From positions 1,703,501 to 1,767,500 of the forward strand of contig CM069600.1 in the NCBI GenBank assembly GCA_035771175.1: a DNA stretch of 64,000 nucleotides, given 5' to 3'. This document shows, piece by piece, positions 30,001-41,700 of the stretch. Numbering within the stretch: the first letter of the stretch is position 1; each line of letters starts with the position of its first letter. The stretch comes from Paratinospora sagittata (Eukaryota > Streptophyta > Magnoliopsida > Ranunculales > Menispermaceae). The position numbers and the translations under genes are program-made. The notes under the pieces are model-generated. The model had not been told where the DNA came from. It ran no database searches and was given only the letters and a program-made list of their open reading frames with translations.

Positions 30001-33000
30001 CTGCACATGTGCGACAACTCTTGTGTCCAATGGACAAGCATGTGGACTATATCTTTTAGGCTAGCTTTTGATAGAATTAACCAGACCAGTCCCCAGGCTG
30101 AGAGGTGGGTCACAATGGACACGCTTAAACACCAAGTCTTTTAGAGTAGTACCGTTGCCTCCCGTTCACAATTCAATGGTACTAGGGACAAGACTAAGTC
30201 TGACTAATAGAATCCATTGCCAATCCAGCAGTATGGCGATACACAGTCCAAATGTCAAGGTACAATATGACGTAATCTTAACATTGATAATATAATTGAA
30301 ATAATGTATGTATGTTAAATAACATGATATATGTATGAATTGAGATTATGCATGCATATCAAATAACATGATACATGTATGAAAACTTTATAAAAAGAAT
30401 CAATACACGCAAATCAATACACGCAAACCTAAATTTCACTTCCCACATTCAATTTCGCTTCCAACATTCAATTTCCCAAGATCGATGTTCTACTAGAGCT
30501 TCCGCTATGGACCAAATATGAGAGTCTTCAAGAGAGTCTCAAGAGAAGAGAGAGAATTTCTAGAGGTAGAAAGAGAAAATACTTCAAGAGAGGGGAGAGA
30601 TGAGAGGAGAGTACTCTAGAAAATATTTTCTGATGTGGAAGATCAGTAAAAACCGCAACCACAGAGCATACTAAGATTTTCAAGAGAGAGTCTCCAAGAG
30701 AAGGGAGGAGATATGAAGAATGGGATGGAGGAAATGAGGGGGAGGCACCCCCTTTTATACTAGTTCCATCCAATCCACACCACTTAATTAAAAATTCACC
30801 AAAAAATCTTGGCCGTACACATGTAATTCAAGTTGCCAACTTGCAACACTAATAATTTACCTAGAAGCTTTCAAATGGTGGACTTGGACTTAGTTTTGGA
30901 TCATGTCATGGGCTTGGACTTGGTTTTGGGTCATGCCATGGATTTGTTTTTGGGCTTGATTGTGGATCTTATGGTTTACAAGTCCAACAATATTGTACAT
31001 GAGCTCCAAACTAATGTTCTCATCTTGTGACACATATATATCATATTATTAGCATATATAGAATTTTATTTATCCATATGTTGTATTTTAAATTTATATA
31101 TATATATATATATATTTTAGTCTAATTCCGGGGGTATTACACTCTACCCCCCTTAAAAGAATTTTGCCCTCGAAATTTAATTTATGTTATCCTGATTACT
31201 ATCTCTATGAGAACCATAATCCTCAATTATAGGTTCAAATGTGAATGATACGGGCCTGAACCCTGCTTTGCTTAGTTGAATTTTCCGCATTGCCAAATAA
31301 TGGAGGATATACAGAACTTGACTCACTATCAGAGGATTCTGATATTTGCATGGTAGAGGGGGATTGCCCGTTTTGATGGAGGTCTGCCTTAATCAACGAG
31401 AGTGGTGGTCGAACGCTTTTCTGAGCTGTTTTCCTCACACAAGCTCTTCACAGTGTAAATAGTTCATGTATTTTGTGACAGTATTCACCGTTTACTGTTT
31501 ACTGTTTGTGGGCCTATTTGTTTGTCGTTTCTCGGGCGTGTCATCCTTTTCTTGTTCATGTAAGTCCCAATGGGTCCCTATGTCGTGTCCTTTGTCGGTT
31601 TCTTTTCTTTGTTCGTGGGTTCCACCTGTCGAGAAGCCGATACCTTTGGTTGCCCTTTTTCCTTTGTCATTTTGTGTCTTCGTTTAATATGTTAAGGCCG
31701 ACGCACCTCAGTCTTCGAGGTCGGGCCTTAACAATTCCTTCGTTCTTCATCAAGGCGATGTTCCGACGAATCTTTCCTTCGACATCCTTTTCATTTTCTC
31801 CGGCGACCATTCCCCTCTTCTCTGTCCAGAAATTCTTCCGCATCCCAACTCTGTCGAACAGTTAGTCGAAGTTTCTTGTCTATTTATTTTCTCCTTGGTG
31901 GGCGAGGAGGGTAAGAATAGTTCTGCCAAGAAGAGCTGTTATCTTGCCGAGATATGTCGCGGCTTAACATGGGCTTTGGTGATGCCGAGAAGCAGTTTGC
32001 CGAGGCTACAATGAGGGCTCATCAAGAGAAGGTGGTAGGTCCTTCTTCATCTGTCGATCTTCCCATTATACCGACTTTGCCCGGAGGTGTCTTGCCAAAA
32101 TCTCAGGGTACTGCTGTTGAGTTTTCTGAGGGGTACCCGACTCACCTCCCTTCTCTTGCGGACTTCAGCACAGAGGCGAGGTCGAAACGGGCTAAACTTA
32201 GTGGTCTTGAGTTTTCTTTTGTTCGGTGCTCAATCAGGTGTCCGCAGGATGGTTCTGAGAAGGCGCATAAGAACACATATGCTACCAACCTTAAACAGTG
32301 CGCTACCAATGCAGTAGGGGTATGCATCTTTATTTATTATTATTATTTTTTGTACTGCATCTCATTCCCTTGGTCCTTCTGCCTCGGTGCGTTGCTGCAT
32401 AGATTGCCGTGGACGCCATGGTCTCCCTGAAACAGATTGAGTAGGCAATAGCTTGCAATGAGGCGGAATGTTCTTAGAAAGACGTTGAGATTATCGGGCT
32501 AAGGACCAAGTTGGCGGGTTATGAGAGAGAATTGACTGTCAAGGAGGTAGAGTGACGTGCTCTTTGTGACCAACGAAAGAAAAGGATTGAATTTCTTGAA
32601 GCCGATTTGATCGTAAAAGGTGTTGAGCTTGAGGCAGAGCGTGACGAGACAAAGAGGGTAGATGATGAGATTCTATTCGAATTTAAAGATTCTGTGGAGT
32701 TTGGATTACTGCAACAGGAGCGGTATATGCAAGGCACCTACGATGCTGTGTATGATGTAAGTGAGTTCTACAAGGACCGCATTGGCATCACGTTATTTCT
32801 TGCGGCTAAAAGGCAGGGGGAAGCCTCACAAAAAGCTAGGGAAGAGGAGGCGGTGAAAGCTAGACAACAAACTGAGACGGACCGACTCATGGCTCTGGTG
32901 TCGAGGAAAGGCAAGACTCGGGTTGTGGAGGAGGCAGGAGCGGCTGGAGATAGGGCCAATACCACAACTATTGAGAAAGCCAAGGCTCATGTTGCTGAGC

Positions 33001-36000
33001 CACCTCAAGTATCGACTACTTCTCAGAAAGCTGCAACACTAGTCCGGGAGAAAGCCAAAATATCAATAGTGCTTAAAACTCAAAAAGGTCCTTCTGTAGG
33101 AGGTACTTCGGATGCTAATCCCAGGGCTTCATCGGTTTCTCCTCCACCTGGTTTTGGCAAGCCGCTCGAAACTCGTAATCCTTGAAATCGAAGGCGTTTT
33201 GTGGAACTTTGGTCGAAAGTCGGTGTTTTGTGTGCCTTATCTGTGAATGACACATAGTTGATGTAGAACTAATTTCTATAGTTGAATCGTTGGCATATTA
33301 GATAATTTCTTTGATAAGTGAATAATAATCAATTACTGTTAAGAAACAAATCAGGGTATTTTTGTTTGATTCTTTCTTCTAGTTCCCAGGTTGCTTTCTC
33401 TACTCCATGATGATCCCATAAGACTTTAACGAATAGAATGCTACGTCGCCTTAATTGCTGAGTTTCCTTTCCAAAATTTGTACCGCCTTCTCTTGATATT
33501 TGTTCCCTTCTTCCATCTGGACTTCGACTAGAGGAACAACATGTGAAGGGTCTGGACGGTACTTCTGAAACATGGATATATGAAAAACGTTATGAACGAT
33601 GGACATGGATGGGGGAAGAGATAGTCGATATGCTACTTTGCCAATGCTTTTGATTATCTCAAATGGACCGATATATCGTGGAGAGAGCTTTCCTTTGATC
33701 TCGAAACGTTTGACTCCCCTTGTTGGTTGGATTTTCAGAAAAAACATAGTCTCCTGTCTGAAACTCTAGGGGCTGTGTGAGTTTCGCCGGTCTAGACGGG
33801 ACCTCGGAGGGGTGTGACACCTGGCCTACAACATTTTTCAAATAAGACATTCAATATCATTTTTTGGAATATTTGGGTAACAGTAAGGACGAACGTTAAT
33901 TGGTGACGCCTCCGAAATCAATTGGACTGCATGGTCGGAGTCTCGGTGTGGGAGTAATGCTTTGATCGGTCAAAAAACCTTAGAATGCTGAGCTAGAACT
34001 GGCCGTATTGATTTCGACACCTCCATATCATCGACCCCACCTACCTTACTAGTTGTCAATTAACTAAGCTCCACCCAAACACCTTGTCCGTGATGCTGCA
34101 GTGTGCGAGCCATGGCTATAAGGGACACCTTTGAGTTGTTGAGACTTGGATACCCTTTTAGAGTGATAAACAAATTCCCCATCTTGAACCTCATACCTCA
34201 TAATCAACATCTTCCAATTCACTTCCATGTGTCCCAACGTCCCAATCCATTGCATCCCCAAAACCACATCTGTGCTGCCTAATTCGATAGGAAGGAAATC
34301 TTCCACTACCATGAGTATTGTTTCCTACTAAATCATGATATTTTGTTGGTATGCGGGTCAGTTTGGGTTAAAATCGGGTTTCAAAATTAAAATTCGAGAT
34401 TTGACCCAACTTTTTGGGTTAAGGGGGTATAAGGTACCCGATTGACCCGTTTATGGGTTAGAAACCTACCTAAACTCGATGGGGTTGGTGAGTTCCTAGG
34501 GTATTATGTTCAGCCCTAAGTAGGAGACATGGAAGGAAGTGGGGATTGATTGTATTACTATATTAGCCGTATAACTCCTTTCTAAAATAAATGATAACTA
34601 TGCGTTTAAAGGGTTAATTTTTTGAGGTTTGGCAAAAAATGAACATACGGTAACCTCTCCCAAGTATTTGTATTATAAGTAGTAATGTAGTATATATATA
34701 TATATCAGTATGTGTTGTCCGATATGTGTTTATTAGATTAAATGTCACTACTATTTTGTTTCATTCTATTTAACTAGTTTATCTGTTACTAATTCAAAGA
34801 GAAATCATCTACTCACATTTTATGCAAGTAATAAATCTGGTGTCTTCTTGGTTGTGATTCCAAGTAAGATGGTGCCTTTTTTTTTCAATTCTAGGATGTG
34901 CTTAAATACCTAAATCGTGTAAGATGTCTTGGCCTCAAAATTTTTTGTGACTGTTGATCTCCATGGACAGCTTAAGCAAATTGTTTTGCTTTATAGTAAT
35001 ACACATTGAAATAAGGACTCTTTTTTGTATTGCCACATCTTATGGCAAAGGTCTCTAAGGCCCTAATTATATCAAGTCACCTCTACCTCTACTTCCGAAA
35101 TAGGGAGCCCAAAAGCCAATGACAATAATAGCTAGTCCAAGTTTCTAGTGCAAATAAAATATATTAAAACCTGCATGTTTATAGTAAATTGAATGAATAT
35201 TGGAAATTATTTGGCTGTTTAGAATCAAGGCATTTGGATCTTGAGGCATGTGTTTATGCTATAATTATTATTATTATTTAGAGATAGAAAGTAAAGTATT
35301 CACATAGTCAATTTGGGAACAATGAATAAACACTGTTCACCTATTGAGGGAGAAGGTCCGAATCTATTGATTCACCATGTGGAGAAGTTTCAACCTTTTA
35401 GGACAACATATGGTCTTAATTTATCTTGTTGAAATCAAAAATGTTTTTTTTCTTCTTCCTCAGATTTCCCAAAGAATGCAGAAGAAAGATCTCTTCTCAC
35501 TATGCAAACATTTTTCATGCATATCTACTTCTACATCAATTGGTTTCTATCGCACAAGGGTAACCATAGCTTCATCCCAAACTTCCAACTACTCTGAAGG
35601 AATATTTGCAGACCGCTTGTTATCTATTCTACTATCTTGTTCAGATGCTTCTGTTCTTCGAAAGGGGCGGCAAGTTCACGCGCAAGTTATTGTGAATGGA
35701 TTTGATGACACTGGTGTCTTTGGAATAAGAATTTTGGGCATGTATGCTCTTTGTAAAAGCTTAAGCGATGCTATAAACACCTTCTCTAGGCTCGAGTCTT
35801 TGTGTCATGCTTTGCCTTGGAATTGGATGATTAGAGGTTTCACCATCATGAACTGTTTCCAATTTGCCTTGTTGTTTTACTTCAAGATGTTGGGTTGTGG
35901 AGTATACCCTGATAAATATACATTTCCTTATGTAATTAAGGCTTGTGGCGGTCTATCTGCTGTGGGTTTGTGTAGATTGATTCATGACAAGATTCATTCA

Positions 36001-38657
36001 ATGGGATTTGAGGTAGATGCATTTGTAGGTAGTTCTTTAATTAAATTGTATGCTGAGAATGGTTTTCTTGTTGACTCGCAACATTTGTTTGATAAAATTC
36101 CTCTTAAAGATTGTGTCGTATGGAATGTTATGCTTAATGGTTACATAAAAAATGGGGAGTCAGAAAAAGCTCTTGGTATGTTTGTAGAGATGAGAGGTTC
36201 AGAAGTTGAGCCCAATTTTGTAACATTTGCTTGTGTTCTATCGGCTTGTGCCACACAAGGGATGATTGAATATGGTACTCAGCTCCATGGGCTTGCAATT
36301 TTGTATGGGTTGGATTCACACTCACCTGTGGCTAACACATTGTTGGCAATGTATTCAAAATGTCGGTGTCTATGTGATGCACAAAAATTGTTTGATATGA
36401 TGCCTAAGACAGATTTGGTAACTTGGAATGGGATGATTGCTGGATATGTACAAAATGGGTACATGAATGAGGCTTGGGATTTGTTCCAAGAACTCTTATC
36501 TTCTGGCGTCAAACCAGATTCAATTACATTTTCTAGTTTCCTTCCTTCAGTTTCTGAATTTGCCGGTCTTGATCAGTGTAAGGAGATTCATGGTTATATT
36601 GTGAGGCATGGTGTATGCTTGGATACATTTTTGGAGAGCGCACTTATTGATATATACCTTAAATGTGGAGGAATTGAGGTGGCGGATAAGATTTTTAACC
36701 GAACAACGTCAATAGATGTTGTCACTTGCACGACTATGATTTCAGGTTATGTTCTCAATGGAATGAATAGTGATGCTTTGAAAATTTTTAGATGGTTGGT
36801 TGGAGTGAAAATGAGACCCACATTATTGACCCTTGCTAGTGTTTTACCAGCTTTTACTGGCTTGGCTGCTTTAAACTTGGGGAAGGAGCTTCATTGTAAC
36901 ATTCTTAAGAATGGGCACGAGGGAAAATGTCATGTGGGAAGTGCACTGATAGACATGTATGCGAAATGTGGGAGATTAGATCTTGCTCGTCAAGTTTTTG
37001 AGAGGCTTTTTGAGAGAGATTCAGTGGTGTGGAATTCAATGATTACAAGCTGTTGCCAGAATGGTAAACCAGGAGAGGCCATTGATCTATTTCGCCAAAT
37101 GGGGTTGAGCCAAACCGGGTATGATTGTGTCACAGTGTCAGCTGCACTTTCTGCATGTGCAAATTTACCTGCTCTTCATTATGGAAAAGAGATGCATGGT
37201 TTCATGATAAAAGGTGGCTTGAGGTCTGATCTCTTTGCTGAGAGTGCTTTGATAGACATGTATGGAAAATGTGGGCACTTGGTATTTGCACGCCGTGCTT
37301 TTAACTTAATGAAAGGAAAAAATGAGGTTTCATGGAATAGCATGATTGCTGCTTATGGAACCCATGGTAATATCAATGACGCTCTCAATTTATTCCATGA
37401 AATGCTGGAAAACAAAATTCAGCCCGATCATGTTACATTTCTTGCTATAATATCTGCTTGCAGTCATGTGGGCCTTGTTGACAAAGGTTTCCATTATTTC
37501 CATTTAATGACCAAGGAGTGTGGAATTGTGGCACGAATGGAGCACTATGCGTGCATGGTGGATCTGTTGGGGCGTGCGGGACGTCTGAATGATGCATTGG
37601 GGATCATAAAAAGCATGCCTTTTGATCCAGATCCAGGAATTTGGGGAGCATTGCTTGGTGCTTCTAGGGTCCATGGTGATGTTGAAATTGCTGAGATTGC
37701 CTCACAACATGTCTTCAAGTTGGACCCTCTGAATTCTGGATACTATATATTGTTATCTAATGTTCATGCCGATGCTGGTCAGTGGGATAGTGTTGTCAAA
37801 GTGAGAAGCTTGATGAAAGAAAAAGGAGTGCAAAAGTTACCAGGTTACAGCTGGATTGAGGTTAATGGCACTACCAATATGTTTGTTGCTGCGGATGGAA
37901 GTCATCCACAGTCTACCGAGATTTATCTGTTATTGAAGAGTCTTCTTTTGGAATTGAGAAAAGAAGGGTATGTTCCTCAACCTTATCTTCCAGTGCAATC
38001 TCAAATTGGGATCAGGTGAACAATTTAGATCCTTAGCTGTTTCAAGTTTTCTGACCTTCCAACAAAAGTGGATCAACAAAGCCTTATTCATGTACTTCTG
38101 CTACGTGGATCTTGGTCCATTATTCCTTTGGGTCAGTTCAGCAAGTGAAAAGTTTTGATTTCGTTGAAAAGGTTGGATCAATTTGTTGGGCATGGTAAGC
38201 AATGGAAAGATACATCATTGCTCGGCTTATTCATACACATGAATCAGGTTAGTCCAACTCATGTATCATTGATTCACATCTTGTATTATATACCTTAATG
38301 TCATACCAAGAGTAGGATCCTAACCATTTGTTAAATAGTTGTAGGAGTTATATTTTATTTGCTTCCTTTCTCTCAACATAGTTGTAGAGTTAAATACATT
38401 TTTCATTTCTTAACATAGTTTTATTGTCATTATATTAATTGCTACTCAAGTCATGGTGCTAATTATGCATCACATAACTTAGATTTATGTAGTTAGATTG
38501 CATGTATTTCAGTGTTGGGAAATTTTATAAACCATTCATCCGATCTTACTAAGTAAGTTACTTTGACATAGTGTTTGGTAATCCTATATCTAAAAAAATT
38601 AGCTCTACTTTAATAAGAGCTTATTTTAAATGTGTTGTTTGATGCTGTACTACCCTT

Positions 38658-38700
<43 letters not shown>

Positions 38701-41700
38701 CTTTTGTTTGTTTCTTATAAAAAAAAAAAAATCCTAATGCTCCGACCTCTTATTTTTAGTTTTATTTTAGAGATAAAGCATTTGTTTTTTAAAATTTCAA
38801 CTTCTTACCATAAAAATGTTTAATTTCTTTATCAAGATGCATTTATGTTATTTATATAAATACGATTAACAATCAAATTCAGCTTAAAAGTAATTATTTA
38901 TTATATGATGATTATATTGAATATTGATTAAGCTTTATAATAATGTATTTTTTTAAAATTATAAAATTATTTATTATATCATAACTTTTATTTAAATATA
39001 TATATTTATCTAACTATGTCATATTTTTTATTTACATATATTTAAATTATCAAAAATTGGAAAAAAAACTATTATTTGTATACCTTAATAATATAAAAAA
39101 TTTAAAAATATAAAATTAATTGTTATATTAGTGGGTATATGCTATATTTGGTTAATGAAAACAATTATCTTATATTAATTATCACTTACTGAATTAGTAA
39201 ATTTGAGTGATGATAAAATTTTCATATTGGTAATTACAAGTTGAGGATGAATCTAAACAATTTTTCAACCTCTATTTTATGTTGAGGACCTAGAGGCTAC
39301 CATATTGTTACCAAACAATTTAAGTTTGCCCAACCTCTATTTCAATTTGACTTTGAAGAAATTAGAGGTTAGAGTTACTAAACGTCGCCTAACCATGAAT
39401 ACGTGCCATGTTAAAGTCTCTATAACTTAATGTGTCGTCATGATCTATGCACAATCACCATATATGTGTCATCCTAAACTAAAGTCTCAAGACTCTCAAT
39501 AGATGGAGAAGAGGAGATGAGATAGTCTTTGGAATTGGAAAAACTAGAAGTCTAGAGCTCTTTATTGTTGTTTTGAAGAAAAGTAGGCACAAGAGTAACT
39601 ACCTGGTTTGTTCATTTTTTCAACAGGATGGTAACTCAAGTCCAAATGATATACAAATTAAGCACACAAAAGTACAATTTTGGGTAGAAATTAAGAATTT
39701 CTTTATATATGTACACAATAGTCCCGTTTTAGGTAAAAATTAGGAATTTGCTTATATAAGCACATAAAAGTCTCACTTGGTGTGAAAAATATAAATTTCT
39801 TATGTAAAGCACACAAAAGTCCTATTTAGTGTAAAAATTAAGAATATGTTTACAAAGGCACATTAAAGCCAAATTAGGCTAAAAATTAGGAATTTGTGTG
39901 TATAAGCACATGAAAGTCCTAGTTGGGGTGAAAATCATGAAGTTATTTATATAAACATATAAAACTCCCATTGGGAGAAAATTATGAATTTGTGTATATA
40001 AGCACACGATAGTTGCATTTAACGTGAAAATTAACAATTTTTTTTTATATAAGCTCACATTAGTCCCTCATGGGTGAAAATTATGAGTTTCTTATATAAT
40101 TCGCACGAAAGTCCTTCTTAGGTTATAAATTAGGAATTTGTTTATATAAGCACACAAAAGTCCAATTTTGGGTCAAATTTATGAATTTTCGTATATATGC
40201 ACACAATAGTCCCATTTTGGGTTAAAATTAGAAATTTGCTTCTACAAGAACACGAAAGTCCCACTTGCGGTGAAAAATGTAAATTTCTTATATAATGCAC
40301 ATGAAAGTCCCTATTTAGGGGAATAATTAGGAATGCGTTTATCTAAGCAAATGAAAGCCCAAGTAGGTTAATAACTAGGAATTTGAGTATATAAACACAT
40401 AAAAGTTCTAGTTGGGGTGAAAATCATGAAATTATTTATTTAAACTCATAAAACTCCGATTGGGAGAAAATTAAGAATTTGTGTATATACAAGCACACGA
40501 TAGTCACGTTTAGGGTGGAAATTATGAATTCTTATACAAGTCACACGAAGGTCCATTTTAGGCTAAAAATTAGGAATTTGTTTATTAAGCACACGAAACC
40601 CCAATCGGCCAAAATTTACGAATTTATGTATATAAGCACACAAAAGTACAATTTTGAGTAGAAGTTAAGAATTTCTTTATATATGTACACAATAGTCCCG
40701 TTTTACGTAAAAATTAAGAATTTGCTTGTACAAGCACACGAAAGTCCCACTTGCGGTAAAAAATATAAATTTCTTATATAATGCACACAAAAGTCCTATG
40801 TAGTGTAATAATTAGGAATACGTTTATACAAGCACATTAAAGCCTAATTAGGCTAAAAAAATAGTAATTTGTGTATCTAAGCACATGAAAGCCTTAATTG
40901 GGGTGAAAATTATAAAGTTTTTTATTTAAACACATAAGATTGCGATGTGGGAGAAAATTACGAATTTGTGTATACAAGCATTCGATAGTCCCATTTAGGG
41001 TGAAACTTATGAATTTTTTATACTTGTCACACGAACGTCCCTTCTAGGTTAAAAATTACGAATTTGTTTATATAAGCACACAGAACTCCTATTCGGGGTA
41101 AACATTTACAAATTTATGTGTAAGCACACGAAAGTACAATTTTGAGTAGAAATTAAGAATTTTTTTATATATGTATACGATAGTCCCATTTTGGGTAAAA
41201 ATTAAAAATTTGCTTGTATAAGCACACAAAAGTTCCACTTGGTGTGAAAAATATAAATTTCTTATATAATGCACACAAAAGTCCTATTAGGATAATAATT
41301 AGGAATACGTTTATACAAGCACATGAAAGCCCAATTAGGCTAAAAATTAGGAATTTATGTACAAGCATATGAAAGTCCTAGTTGGGTGAAAATCATGAAG
41401 TTATTCATATAAACACATAAAACACCGATTGGGAAAAATTTACGAATTTGTTTATATAAACACATAATAGTCCCATTTAGGGTGAAAATTATGAATTTCT
41501 TATATAAGTCACACGAAAATCCCTTTTAGGCTAAAAATTAGGAATTTCTTTATATAAGCACACAAAACTCCCATTCGTGGTACAAATTTACGAATTTATG
41601 TATAAAAGCACACGAAAGTACAATTTTGGATGGAAATTAAGAATTTCTTTATATATGTATACAATAGTCCCATTTTAAGTGAAAATTAGGAGTTTGTTTA

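Noticed and set aside
31506..31865. 119-aa ORF upstream of the antisense coiled-coil gene
   Set aside because: No conserved pattern, and an overlapping frame reads equally well; no support for its start.
35377..35475. Upstream start of the PPR ORF (adds 33 residues)
   Set aside because: The added segment crosses a polypyrimidine tract and AG typical of an intron acceptor. The ATG at 35476 gives a targeting-like N-terminus.
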